This document shows, one piece after another, positions 32,336 to 43,525 of a stretch of DNA of 62,000 nucleotides (its first letter is position 1; every line of letters begins with the position of its first letter). The notes under the pieces are model-generated. The model searched no databases and had not been told where the DNA came from. It saw only the letters and a list, made by a program, of their open reading frames with translations. Origin of the DNA: Cristatella mucedo. Lineage: Eukaryota > Bryozoa > Phylactolaemata > Cristatellidae. Both the position numbers and the translations under genes were made by a program. The stretch is taken from the NCBI GenBank assembly GCA_009760855.2, contig WPIO01000211.1, positions 1-62,000 on the forward strand. The letters run 5' to 3'.

Positions 32336-33095
32336 ATAATAATAATAATAATAATGCACTTGATAAAGCGCCCTCAGAGAACTTAACCTCTTTCTAGGCG
32401 CTTTACATTTGCTGCAAAGTGAAATGCAATTGAATGGTATTTAAAATCATGCTTAAAAAACAAACAAAAGAAATAACATGGTTAAGGGTAACATGCACAG
32501 GGTCAGCATGCAAATGTTGTTAGTGGCAGCTGCACAGTGTCAGCACGCATAAGCACATGTAGGACGAATCACAGGGACCCACTATATGCTGTCCTAAATA
32601 GGTGTTTTTAAGCTCCTTTTAAATGTGGTCTGGTCAGGGGATGTTCTGACGCAGGTCGGGAGGGAGTTCCAGGCTTTGAGAGCATACGAACTAAATGCAC
32701 GGTCTCCTAAGGATTTAAGGTTTGTACAAGGTATTTGTAGACTGTTGGATTCCGAAAAGCGGGTGGTAAGATGCTTGGCCTGATGGGGGAGTATATCTGA
32801 CAGATAGGCTGGAGCCATAGAATGAAGGGACCTAAAAGTTAGCGACAAAACCTTGAAGTCAATCCGTTGCTTGACTGGTAGCCAGTGCAGGTCGGCGAGA
32901 AGTGGAGTAATGTGGCAACTGCGACGGTCACGACAGACAAGCCTAGCTGCAGAGTTTTGCACCAGCTGCAATCGCCTGATCGCACATGCTGGTAGGCCAG
33001 TAAGCACTGAGTTGCAGAAGTCGAGACGGGATGTCACGAATGCATAGACCAACTTGGACGTGGTCTCCTTATCTAAACAAGCCCGAATAATTATG
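32336..33095 (-). mobile_element. Young L2-A copy nested antisense in the old L2-A
   Basis: The 152-codon minus frame 33052-32594 is uninterrupted: VYAFVTSRLDFCNSVL, RDRRSCHITPLLADLHWLPV, SFGDRAFSS-like, ending FKRSLKTPI. A complete 3' UTR and AAT tail follow to 32,336. It is a 5'-truncated copy with an intact C-terminal frame, hence recent. Confidence 0.9.
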
Positions 33096-34155
33096 CAAAT
33101 AATTATAATTATAAAAATAAATATAATAATTGCATTAGCTCCCTAATAAATTCTACCTACTTTCAGATACATAATTTTGCTAAAATTCAGGCTTGTTTAA
33201 TTAGGGATACCACGTCTGAGCTGGTCCATGTATTTGTGACATCCCGCCTTGACTTCTGTAACTCACTGCTTGCCGGCCTGCCGGCAATGGCGATCAGGCG
33301 CCTACAGCTTGTGCTAAACTCTGCAGCTAGGTATGTCGGTCGTGTGCATCGCAGTTGCCACATTACTCGACTTCTCGCCGATCTGCACTGGTTACCATTC
33401 AAGCAATGGATCGACTTTAAAGTTTTGTCGCTCACGTTTAGGTCACTTCATTCTTTGGCTCCAGTCTACCAATCAGATCTACTGCCCCACCATGCTTCAT
33501 CCTACTACCTGCTTTCCGAAACTAAATGTTTACCTATACTTCATACAAATCTCAAATCCTTTAGAGATCGTGCACATAGTTCATATGATTCCAAAACCTC
33601 AAACTCACTTCTGAATTCCGTTACATCACCTTACTTGGCCACATGTAAAAGATATTTAAAATGTTCCTATTTGTGACAGCATTTAGTGGGTCCCAGGGAT
33701 TCGTCATTTATGTGCTTAGGCGTGCTGACACTGTTGCATGCTGCCACTAACTACACTTGCATGCATTAACGTTCCCTGTGAAAGTTAATCATTTTGTTTA
33801 TCAAGCATGACACCTCCCACCTTTCGATCGTGTTTCCTGTGCAGCAAATATAAAGAGCCTAGACAGAGATTGAGTTCTCTGAACGTGCGTTATCAAGTGC
33901 ATTGTTATTTTTATTTTTATTATCGTTATTATTATCGTCATTTCGGCGAACAAGGTTCCTCTTGAGTAGTAGTATCAATTTGAACTGCATTCCACGGGCT
34001 TAAGCTGAAAATTTCACCAAATCTACCGAGGTAGCAACCACAGAGGTTTAAATCACATATATACGACAAGCTCCTTAGCAGTGCAATCTAAGTCAGCAAT
34101 CGATCGCAATATGCAGCTGCGGCGGAAGAGCATAAGCAAAGCTTGAAAATGTCTT

Positions 34156-34161
34156 TTTATT
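34156..34161 (-). terminator. Gene C poly(A) signal AATAAA
   Basis: Read on the minus strand, AATAAA is followed by AAGACATTTTCAAG, matching AB and D. It lies 860 nt beyond gene C's stop codon. Confidence 0.65.
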
Positions 34162-35022
34162 TGTATTAGGAAAAACTCTTTAACAACGCATGCAAAGATT
34201 TAATGAACAATTCTCAAACGTTTACCTGCGATTAAAGACATTGCAACACGATCTATTGCGAAAATCACAAACGAAAATAGGAACTACTGAAAACGTTAAA
34301 ACTAACAATTTCTCAGGTTAAAAAAACGTGTTGCAAAGGAAAAAAATTGTGTTGCGAAATTCAAAGAGTGCTAGGTGAGAAGTCATATTTGACTGCTTAA
34401 ACTATGCTCTGAAATAGATTGGTAACCCGTCAAAACTGCATTAATGCTTAAGTATCAGGCATGTCGACTGAGTGGTGTTGGCTGTCAACTTGGTTGGGGC
34501 CCAGTTCTAATGTTTTCAATCCGACGCCATTTTCCAAACCAGTAATCGCTTGATTGTGTCTCTTGCACGTGCTCTAACCATTCCATATTGGTTGTCGATT
34601 TCTTAAAGTAAGCTGAAGGCCGTTGACAATCACTCATTCCTTAAAGAGGCCTGGATTGATTACTTGAAATTCTTACACTCAGACCATTACATAGCAGCAT
34701 AAAACCTTTCAGCGCCACATTTGCCTTAATGAGTTTAATCCTTCATAAGAACGTGTTAAGATTTATCAAGGGTGTTATCGAAGACTCATTGGTATTGCTG
34801 GTTGAACCTTAGCAATGATAGCTTTGAGCAACTCCTGCGACACTTTATCGGAACTGACTAAGCTATTTCCACTTTCGCTCATAATTGCCGCATGCAGCAG
34901 GGATTTGCAGTATGCTTGCTGGACTGGGCACAGCACGATGACATGTAGCAAACAGTTCTGACATTCCGGTCACGTGAACTGTATCCCTGATGACGTTGGC
35001 GGCCGATCGTTTGGTAGGGTGA
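34162..35022 (-). other. Gene C 3' UTR
   Basis: Between the TGA at 35025-35023 and the poly(A) signal the sequence is collinear with the AB and D 3' UTRs (landmarks GAGCGAAAGTGGAAATAGC, GACAAAGTGTCGCNGGAGTT). No frame is shared among the three copies. Confidence 0.6.
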
Positions 35023-35207
35023 TCACATCGGGGCTTTCATCTGGTCTGCAAGTCTAGTCTGCACGTATTTGGCCACGGCAGCCAGAGCACGGGTCCTCTC
35101 TGCGTCGATCGTTGAATAGTCACAGCTGCTTGAATCCTGACCTTTGACTTTCACACTGGATGCCGTAGCGTTATCGTTCGCTTTTCTAGCAGCAAAGGCC
35201 GAGCAGC
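35023..35207 (-). CDS. Gene C terminal coding exon
   Basis: Acceptor GCACTCTTCCAG (AG at 35209-35208). The split codon gives Gly, then 60 codons to TGA at 35025-35023: [11 protein letters not shown]..., [20 protein letters not shown], ending DQMKAPM. It is the only one of the three paralogous terminal exons that is open in the correct phase and keeps the tyrosine. The frame is on the strand and phase predicted by the large exon, which supports the join. Confidence 0.8.
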
Positions 35208-36469
35208 CTGGAAGAGTGCAAATTGCAGTAGCAGGTTACCGGACACCGAAACTGAGGCTAAAATCATCAATCAAAATCGATCTCATTGGGTGGACGTGCA
35301 CGGTCAGCCCAAAATAATAGTTGCACCAGAAACTGGATGCATCCAGTTACTAGGAATCGAAAATGCCGGCCTAACCAATCGGTAGATTTATGACTGATAT
35401 TCACTATTCGCTGTAAAGTTAAAGGCTAGGAGCCAATCCCTGCATACGAGTGATACATCGGCTTATGAGTTTAATTCCTTCTGTGCCAGAGCTCCTAACT
35501 CAAAGTACTTACATTTCAAATCAATCTGTACTTAAATAATTGAAATGCCATTAATTTGTACCGGATCCCCAAAAGACACTGACTTTTTGTCACGTGCTTT
35601 AAAATAAAAAATGTGCTTATGAATGAAAAATATTTCTTCAAAGCAATACAATAGAATGACTTGCAATAAACAGCTTGTATAAATTAATCTAACGTACATG
35701 AGTAACTTGGAGATCAGATGCTAATAGAGTTAGAGGAGAAAGGCTGAAATGAATTACTGAACACTATTAGCTGATGTTTGCCCTTTTCGTTAGGTTTTCA
35801 TAGCTTTCAGATTATTGGCTGGGCCTTTAGGAAGACTTTATGGTTATCAGTTATGCAACTAACTCTCACACGATGATATTGCCTAGATAGAGTACAGTAT
35901 GTACTTAGCTGTTCCTGCCATAGTCAGATTTGCACCGGAGTCTGGCGATCTTGTGCATCCAAGCACTACGATGGCTTGCTCGAGTCTGTCTGGGAGCGAA
36001 CTAATAGGAATGTGCTTGGTGTCAAACCAAGGTCGTTGGGCAGCGTCTTTCAAAATAACGTCATTTGCTGCCCCACACTTATAGGCCTGAGTAACAGCAA
36101 GCAGAGTGCAGTTCCCTTTGGCAACTAGCTGTGAAGTATCTGAAGCTGGCTCCTAACCCGATATTCAGCTCTAACTCAAAGCAAAAATTGGCCAAGGGAC
36201 AGCTCGTATCTCGAAACACTAGTATGTCGAGACACTCGCCAGCCGAGGTACCACTGTACTTTAACCGATGGCCCATTTGAAAAACTATTGGTCTTATAAC
36301 CAAACGACTTAAGATCAGCTATTGCAACCCACCACCTACCTTGCCAGATTTTATATACCGAAAGAATGAGAATACATGCATGTTTCAGTATATGTGTATA
36401 TATGTATAAAATGTATACATATATATGTGTGTGTGTGTGCATGTGTGTGTGCGAATACGTATGCATGCA

Positions 36470-36542
<73 letters not shown>

Positions 36543-36688
36543 ATATGTATACATATATATGTTTATGTATATATATGCATGCATATATACATATTCGCAC
36601 ATACACACACACATGCACACACACACACATACATATGTATACATTTCTTTATACATATATGCACATATACTAATATATGCATGCATGC

Positions 36689-36740
<52 letters not shown>

Positions 36741-38421
36741 TATATGCATGCATACATGTTGGTGCACATGCATGTATACCGGATGCAGTAGTATCAATTA
36801 CGCTGCATTTGCGCTAGGTTTGTAACTGTGTGTAAGATTCAGCTGAGGCTATATCTGAATCCATGCAGAGCAGCACGTAGCAGCAGCTATACATAAAAGG
36901 TAGATCTCCACCTGGTACAAGCACTGGTCACAGCCTACCTGCACCCGAGGCTGAGACCTTAGTTGTAGTAGTCTCCTCCTTCTTTGCTGCCACGTTTCTG
37001 GGGGCATCCTCAAAACTGAGCTGGGCATATTGCAGCTCAGTGCTTAGCTTTCTGCTTGATCCCACTGGCGACGGCTGCAAGTCACGCGGTGAGTCACCCT
37101 GTCTCTTTCGAAGCAGGGTGGCAGGCCTGGCGGCTGGCTTCGGCGGCTGCAGAGAGCTGAGAGCTGCAGCAATAGCAGAGGCAGCAGTGGACGAGTGTGA
37201 CGGCCCAGCGCAGCTGCCTCCTGTGGCTCCGAGCAGGTCGCAACTCAGCTCAACCCGACCGGTGCCAATGTATGCTCCTGTTTCCGGGCTTGCATCCGGT
37301 CTCATTGCCCCAGCTCTCATGCTCAGTCTGCTGAACTCTGCAGGGACCGCAGAGCGGTCGACATCACGGACGAAACCGTTGCTGCCAATGTTGACATACT
37401 CAGGGGCTTGCAGGGCAGGCCCAGCTGCACGTGTGCCGACCTGGGCCCGGCCACGCCCACAATCGACCGAATCTGTCTCGGCAGCATTCTCATAGTTACT
37501 CGGAGGCAGGAGGGACAAATCCTTAATGTGGCTGCACTGCCCAATGCCGGCCAAGTTAACATACTCGACTGCTGCTAGCCGCTGCCCACCTGCATTCACT
37601 GAGCCAGGCTGACTGCTGCTGATAACTGGGCCGGCTGCTGGGGGCTGCACACAGTGTCGGGACTGCTGCATTTCATCCGTGCCGCTGGTCGCAGCTACTT
37701 CCGGTGACGTTGGTAAGCTGACGTCTGTTGTGGCGAAGGTACGCTGAGTTTGTACCTGCAAGCTTCCAGCATCGTGCCTGTGCTCAGCCGCCTCTTCTGC
37801 TGCTGCTGCTACCACCATCTGTACACACTGATTACTGCTGCACGGCACCTGGTCAGCTGCTACTGCTGAAGCAGCCTCGAGCGACGACGTAGCCATAACT
37901 ACGGGGCTGGCGTCGGCGCGAGTGGCAAGGCGCTCTAGGTTCTGCCGCTGACGCCGAGACTGTGGCTTCAGGCGCTGCCCAATGTCGCCGTGTTCCGCCG
38001 GAAGCCGGCTATTGACCAGGCGCTCTTTCACGTCACGATACAGCTCGGCGCTGTGTGAACACTGGAACTTGAGAGTTTGCCACTCGCCAGAGCCTGGGCT
38101 GCCAGTTTCGAGCACCAAGTGTCCCTCGTCGGAGAGGCCGAAGCGGCCGATGAAGCGGAACGGCCACTCGGTCACGTGGCTTTCGTTGAGTCGAGCGTTG
38201 TCCATGTGACGCAGTGCTAGCCGGTCTTCGGAAAGTTTCAGGTAACCCCTGCACAGCGGCACGTTGCCATCGTCCAGCCGCTGCACGTAGAACACGCTGT
38301 CGATGCTGCCACTGCAGCGGCCACTGCCACCGCTGTCGCTGTCACTGTCGATGCACGAGGTTGAATCGCTGTTGCTAAGTTCGTCAGCTGCTTCGGCCAG
38401 AAGGCTGCCAGAGCACCCCAT
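35023..38421 (-). CDS. Gene C: FRS2-like docking protein (myristoylation site, PTB domain, YxN tail)
   Basis: Two coding exons, 38421-36939 and 35207-35023, give about 555 residues; vertebrate FRS2 is about 500. MGCSGS fits N-myristoylation (Gly2, Ser6) with Cys3 for palmitoylation. A Ser/Asp-rich linker leads to an IRS-type PTB at about 41-136 ([42 protein letters not shown]). The tail has EYVNL (~286), NYENA (~309), EYVNI (~341), LQYAQL (~463) and a final [13 protein letters not shown], resembling the FRS2 C-terminal motif. YxN sites bind Grb2 SH2 domains in this family. No PH domain is present, which argues against DOK or IRS. Expected role: a plasma-membrane adaptor under an FGFR-like receptor kinase. 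Domains are read directly; function is inferred from the family. Confidence 0.85.
35208..36938 (-). other. Gene C intron between the two coding exons
   Basis: GT at 36938-36937 and AG at 35209-35208. It contains the TA/CA microsatellite with inverted-repeat arms (36.4-36.76 kb). The last 250 nt match AB and D; the rest is specific to C. Confidence 0.7.
36408..36760. repeat. TA/CA microsatellite cluster with a ~70-nt inverted repeat
   Basis: A TG/CA and GCATGC-containing arm at about 36,408-36,476 is the near-complement of an arm at about 36,568-36,645, around a 60-nt TA run. Shared landmarks are TGCATGTGTGTGTG and GCGAATA on one side and TATTCGCACATACAC on the other. A second TA run is at 36,692-36,738. 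Tyr/Ile frames here are compositional. Confidence 0.85.
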
Positions 38422-38426
38422 GACGT
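36939..38426 (-). CDS. Gene C large coding exon
   Basis: Acceptor CTCCTTTCAG ends at 38427, then five UTR bases ACGTC and ATG at 38421; the donor is TGCAG|GTAGGCTG at 36939/36938. An in-frame upstream ATG (38466) lies in intron. In AB the same intronic ATG is out of frame, whereas the acceptor, the AxGTC spacer and MGC are conserved, so 38421 is chosen. CTCAC (in GCTCACGTGACC) sits about 29 nt before the AG as a likely branch point. The exon contains the start, the PTB and all tail tyrosines except the YSTID motif. Confidence 0.85.
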
Positions 38427-38747
38427 CTGAAAGGAGCAGACACAGGGGGTCACGTGAGCGGACCATGCCGAGCAAGATTGAAACTCGTCGAGTCGATCAA
38501 AGGCTCGTCGAGTTCCGGTCACAGCAAATGTTTAGACGAAATAACAAAACTCCATAGTATGGTGTCACGTGACTTGGTAAAGCAAGGGCACCCAGTGGTT
38601 ATTCAAACCCTTAACACCTGTTCGAGATTCAGCTGTACGCTGGGCAGCTGTAGAAGTGCAAGCACGTCGGAATCGGTACCCTCGGTGGATGCAAGCAAAG
38701 CAGTTCTCTCTGGGAAGGCTAGTGCTAGGGGCAAGCAGCCGAGGGCA

Positions 38748-38749
<2 letters not shown>

Positions 38750-38807
<58 letters not shown>
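38750..38807 (+). repeat. (GA)n tract upstream of gene C coding exon
   Basis: A pure GA run; CT on gene C's sense strand. It is the paralogue of the CT tract at 19,253-19,313. Flanking sequence (GCCCCTAGNANTNGCCTTCC) is shared. Confidence 0.9.
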
Positions 38808-38811
<4 letters not shown>

Positions 38812-38859
38812 TCTGAGGATGGAGGAATCAAGCCATGGCAGGCCTTATGGGTCAGCATA

Positions 38860-38960
38860 ATAATAATAAAAATAATATATTTGATATAGCAGCACCAGAG
38901 AACTCAATCTCATTCTAGGCACTTTACATTTGCAGCAAAGGAAGCAAGATCAGAACAACT
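38860..38960 (-). mobile_element. L2-A 3' tail
   Basis: AATAATAAAAATAAT, then GAACTCAATCTCATTCTAGG and CACTTTACATTTGCAGC. It ends within 100 nt. Confidence 0.7.
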
Positions 38961-39184
38961 TCCCTCAATATTTGTTGATCAACCAGCAGCTAATTACAGC
39001 TCTTTTTGCAAATGAGGTACTTACTTGGTCGAACCAATGGGATTGACAAACCAGCCTTGTAAAATATTTAACGCTACTGCAGTGGCCTAATAGCTTTTTT
39101 TTGGTAGCCCAGCCAAAAGAAAATTACAATAATCTAGCCGACAAAAACTAGGAAGCAAGTTAATTCTTTTTCAAGCCCCTATAT

Positions 39185-39640
39185 AACAATAAATTTGATA
39201 TAGCGCCCTTTGAGAACTCAATCTCTTTCTAGGCACTTTACAGTTGCTGCAAAGGAAGCACAATGGATAGTGGTAGAATGCTCAATAGACAACAAGAATT
39301 AAAATTGTTAGCGGGATATGCACAGGGTCAGCATGCATAACGACATCAAGGTCAAATCACAGGGGCCCACTAAATGCTGTGAGATATCGTGACTCAAGTC
39401 GGGAGTGAGTTCAAGGCTTGAAAGACAGTTGTTAATCTTAGGGATCCGACTGATATCTAGCCTTTGAAGTCAATTTCTTAAGGAAGCTTTTAAACTTAGG
39501 CGACGAAACCGAATTTCCGAATACAAGATGGTCACTCAACAGCATCAACATTAGAAGTGCCCTCTAGTCTAGTTTAGCCATATTCTTGAGGTGTGCTGTG
39601 AGCAGTAGTTCAGTTTCATGCTCGTTTAGCTTATGGAAGT
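39185..39640 (-). mobile_element. L2-A 3' fragment
   Basis: Tail (AGCGCCCTTTGAGAACTCAA), 3' UTR blocks (CACAGGGTCAGCATGC, GGGCCCACTAAATGC), then degraded coding remnants. Confidence 0.65.
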
Positions 39641-39844
39641 TTTCCGACATCCAGGATCGACGGTTGGCAAGGCAAGCATTCAGTTCATCTGTTGCTGCGG
39701 AAAATTATGTCAGCTGCATATTGGCAGCATTAAAGTGATATCCCTGTGCATGGCCCTTCTCACATTAGAGTCACACACTCGACCAAGTTTTCTCATGCCA
39801 CTGCACTTAGTAATAATAGTAACAATAATAATAAAAGAATCCTA

Positions 39845-40012
39845 GCTGATTAAACAGCCTATTTTTATATAGCGACAGAAGAGCCTTTACAGCTATCACC
39901 ACCACTTGCAGTGGCGATAAAGGATCGCCCACTGCAGGAATCGAACCCACGACCTCGGGACCAAGGTCGTGAAAGCAACCACCTTACCTAGTGTGCCATC
40001 ACGGCTCACCAA
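39845..40012 (-). mobile_element. SINE-a, nearly full length
   Basis: Reverse orientation: GGTGAGCCGTGATGGCACAC head, ACCTTGGTCCCGAGGTCGTG, B box GGTTCGATTCC, tail GTAAAGGCTCTTCTGTCGC. An L2-A tail fragment follows at 40,012-40,065. Confidence 0.85.
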
Positions 40013-40065
40013 GGCACTTAATAAAGCCTCCTCAGAGAACTCAACCTCTTTCTAGGCGCTTTCCA

Positions 40066-40960
40066 CCTCTAGGAAATTGTGCTGCTAAAAACAACATGAG
40101 CTTTTATTTCTGTACCTGTTTTTGTTTTATTTCCGATGCTCAGTGCAGCCCAAGCTTTATGCAATTTCGCTTTGTGTTCAGTGTCAGATTCAATCATTAG
40201 GAAGTTAGTGGCCATCCATTGCAAGCCTAATTCAGAAAAGGCTACTGGTAAATAAACATTGATATCACTAACACATTACTCATAGGAAAGCCTAGTGCCC
40301 CATTCCAGCTATAAGACTATAATCTCATGATTAGCTTATCTTGAAATACTCTAGTCACACTATTCCTCAATATTCTGGGTATGCTATTCCAGAGAGACTG
40401 GTCATTTTATGAACACCTTGCCTCTGTTATCGATCCGGCCTACCTTTAGCTGAGCCACATAGCTTGCCAAAACAGAGCCTTTTAAGGCTACGGTAAGACA
40501 GACAAGCTAGCTTTTGTTTTTATGACATTGGATGTTGATTAAAATTTCCTTTATTAGGTATTTGCAGTCTGCAAACTCAGTTATGTACTACTGCAGCATA
40601 GCTCTCAGCAGCCTCAGCTCACCACCTGCAATGCCTTTGCATCATCTCAGGCTCAGCTGCCCTTGCACCAGTCTCACTCAGCTTTCTCTGTGCACCTGTG
40701 AATTTGCATTTTGGTTTCAGTGTGCACAACCTGCTTGCATCCGTAAGAAATAGGGCGTATTACTAAACTGAATTCCAAATAACTATGGCAATCAGCACCT
40801 TTTTGTATACTATTCTGCCCTTGTAAGAATATAACTGACGTGCATTTGAATATTTGTCTACGTCTTATGCTGAATCTATCATAAACTATATGCTATTGAT
40901 AATCTTACAGTCACATGGCTAGGCCGTGGATAGATATTCAACTATCTATGGTCCCTGTAC
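40066..40960. other. Unassigned sequence in gene C intron 2
   Basis: No repeat family or coding signature is recognised. Frames under 75 codons show no motif. Confidence 0.35.
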
Positions 40961-41145
40961 AATGATCCTTTTAATTATAATTATTATTATGCTTTTGGTG
41001 CACACTTTTATGTTTATTTCTTGTCTGTTTAATATAATACAGCTCTAGCATAGCTTTTAGACAATCTTTCAAAGATCTTTCGCATTTGAATTCCGACTCT
41101 GGTCGTTTAGCTAAGCTTGCAGCCAGTTGCACATCATTGACTCAC

Positions 41146-41222
41146 CTTCAGTTTTGTTCGTAAGTTATTGGGGATCGACACAGACTGCAACTAACACCCT
41201 GCAGGCGTCCCGGCATCAGTCG
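41146..41222 (-). other. Putative non-coding exon 2 of gene C (77 nt)
   Basis: Acceptor ATTTCGTCCAG (AG at 41224-41223) and a strong donor CTGAAG|GTGAGT (GT at 41145-41144). Length and flanks match the AB segment at 16303-16379. The frame differs from any downstream coding phase, so it is taken as 5' UTR. Confidence 0.45.
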
Positions 41223-41449
41223 CTGGACGAAATAGAAAATAAAGAAGCTACAAGCCCACTCGATCCACTCAGCATTCGCTCAGTCCTCATGGATTGTCGT
41301 TTACTTGCTTTCAGCTTGCTAGGCTAGTGCTAGGGACAGTGCAGTCTGCAGTGTTATTTAGCTAAATAACACTGCAAAAAGCCCACTCGATCCACTCGGC
41401 AATCGCTCAGCCCTAGTAGATTGTTGTTTACTTGCTTTCAGCTACATAA

Positions 41450-42070
41450 CATTGCAAAACAATATTCGGGCTTGCTTAGACAGGGATACCACATCTGAAT
41501 GCACCCATGCGTTTGTGACATCCAATCTCGACTTCTGTAGCTCACCAGTTGCTGATCCACCGGCATGCACTATCACCAGCTCACAGCTGGTGCACAACTC
41601 TTCAGTTTAGCCTGTTGTGAGCTTCACAATTGCCATATCACAACAATTCTCACCGACTAGCACAATATACCAGTCAAGCAACGCATCGACTTTAAGGTTT
41701 TGTCGCCCACTCTCAATTCCCTTCACTCTTTGCCTCCAGCCTACCTATCAGATCTACTGCCCCAAGAGGCTAAGCATCATACCACCTGCTTTTCGAAATA
41801 TAAATTTACTCATAACTCGAAGATATCTCAAATATTTTGGATCTGCTGCATTTATTTTTCATATGATCCCAAAGCCTGGAACTCACTACCGACTTGCATC
41901 ATGACATCTCCTGACTTGCCCGCATTTAAAAAGAAACTTAAAACGCATCTATCTATGACAGCATTTAGTGTGTGCCTCCGATTCGTCCTTTCTGTGCTAA
42001 CGTGCACTAAAACTGTGCATGATGCCACTAACCATATTTGCATGCTGACCCTGTGCATGTCACTGCTATA
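41450..42070 (+). mobile_element. L2-A fragment, orthologous to the copy at 15.4-16.25 kb
   Basis: ARGCLDRDTT-like start (CTTGCTTAGACAGGGATACC), then FVTSNLDFCSSPV, YLSDLLPQEAKHHT, and YDPKAWNSLPTCIMTSPDLP in shifted frames, ending at the ATAATAATC near 42,070. Both flanks match the left arm, so it was present before the inversion. Confidence 0.8.
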
Positions 42071-42300
42071 ATAATAATCATACACTTGACATAGCTAGCT
42101 CAGAGAAATCAATCTCTTTGTAGGCAACTTACATTTGCTGAATTGGCCTAAACTGCTTACCACGTTATGCTTGCAATCATTGAAAAGGCTACCACCAACC
42201 ATTCGATTGCGGTTCCTGTCCAGCAAATTTGAAGTTCCCTAGAAAAGGATTGAGTTCACTGAGGGTGCTATATCAAAGGTATTATTAATATTACTTGCTT
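42071..42300. mobile_element. Pair of L2-A tails (minus then plus)
   Basis: A minus-strand tail (42,070-42,140) and a plus-strand tail (42,180-42,290) correspond to those at 15.38-15.19 kb in the left arm. Confidence 0.65.
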
Positions 42301-43209
42301 ATGAAAGCTGGCCCTGAGTCCTCTACAGCAAACATAGCGATTTCCTATCCAGCATTTGTCAAGTAAATAGGAAGGGATCTATTTTCCTCATTATTCTTGC
42401 CATTAATGCTGTCATTATTGCTATAAATCAGCCTTCCTATGTATCCAAATTAGAGGTTTCTTGTTTGCGTGCATGAACCTGCTTACACTAAGCTTACTGC
42501 TAGCCATTGTTACCACTCGCCATGTGGTAATGCTTCTATGAGGCATCTGGAAAGTGCCTAGAAAGAGATTGAGTTCTCTGAGGGTGCTGCACAAATAATA
42601 CTATTACCTGCTACAAACACTTCGGGCTTTTCACGTGATACATTTAAGTGTATACAGTAGACTCCACTACCAACGAGTTCTTCATCGTAGCACACTCTGG
42701 TAATAGGCTTAATTTTTACACAAGAGCGTTTGCAAGTCTATTGGGCTTGGCTATAACTCCTCTAGCTGCAAACATGAACAAGCCTGTGCATTGTATACTT
42801 CGGAAATCTGCCGTTGGCTACCGTCTCACTTCTTCCCCACTTGTGTACCACATTCTGCTAAAAAAAAGCACACAAGCAAACAGTGCAATTGAGTAAAAGC
42901 AGCAGAAACACTAGGATAGATACGATGTGAGCTTTTTATTAGCCAGTCCATCTACGCCTACTATAACGCCATACTCCTGACATTGACGAACTTCTTCAGC
43001 CTGCCGTGAGAATAGTATTCGTCAATCCTCTGCAGTACTGGTAATGCAGCGAGGAGGCCGCTCTCAAAACCAGGCTCGTCAATGCTAAATGAGGTATCCC
43101 GTTTAAATAAAATATAGAGCTGCTATAGGCCGTTGGCTGTTTAACGAAATCCGTAACGATTTTATTCGAGCAGGGAGCTTGTTATAACTTCATAATTTTA
43201 GGTAAATCT

Positions 43210-43212
<3 letters not shown>
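42301..43212 (-). other. Gene C intron 1 segment, inverted duplicate of 14.2-14.9 kb
   Basis: Collinear with the left arm in reverse complement through an L2-A tail at 42,540-42,610, the TACTTCGG...TACCGTCTCACTTC region and the CCCACTTGTGTACCAC block (near 42,837). Confidence 0.65.
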
Positions 43213-43270
<58 letters not shown>

Positions 43271-43343
43271 AACTCCCTCTATCTCTCTCTCTTTTGAGCT
43301 CCCTCTGTCTCTCTCATTCTCTTTCTTGTTCTCTTGAACTCAA

Positions 43344-43388
<45 letters not shown>

Positions 43389-43525
43389 CGACTCCTGTCA
43401 CGTGCCAATTACCAGCCCTCTCTCTCTCTCTCATTCTCCCTCGCCCTCTTCTGCTCCTTCTCTCCCATCTCTCTCTCACTCTCCTGTCTCACTCTTTTAC
43501 TCTGTCTCTCCGTCTCTGTAACCGA
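43213..43525 (+). repeat. (CT)n tract with GAACTCCCTCT-type interruptions
   Basis: About 310 nt of CT-rich repeat on the plus strand, so GA on gene C's sense strand. It occupies the same intron 1 position as the 2.7-kb GA tract of gene AB. Confidence 0.9.

Larger units (their letters stand above)
31400..33930 (+). mobile_element. Old L2-A element carrying two nested insertions
   Basis: The RT begins near LKRIAADQLNSS and SEFQSGFRPNHYTESALLQR (about 31,438-31,560). It continues after a SINE-a at about 31,832 (GITGRALQWF-like, GVPQG-like, FYADN-like regions with stops) to GACCACATAAT at 32,336. A reversed L2-A copy interrupts it there. It resumes near 33,165 with FVTSRLDFCNSLLAGLPA and LLADLHWLPFKQ, and ends in the tail at 33,842-33,930. 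It lies antisense just beyond the 3' end of gene C. Confidence 0.85.

Noticed and set aside
36351-36825. Tyr/Ile/His-rich frames of 140-150 codons on both strands
   Set aside because: By-products of the TA/CA microsatellite.
38422-38475. Upstream in-frame start for gene C (ATG at 38466)
   Set aside because: The stretch is intronic by homology; the same ATG is out of frame or leads to stops in AB, and MGC with its acceptor is conserved.
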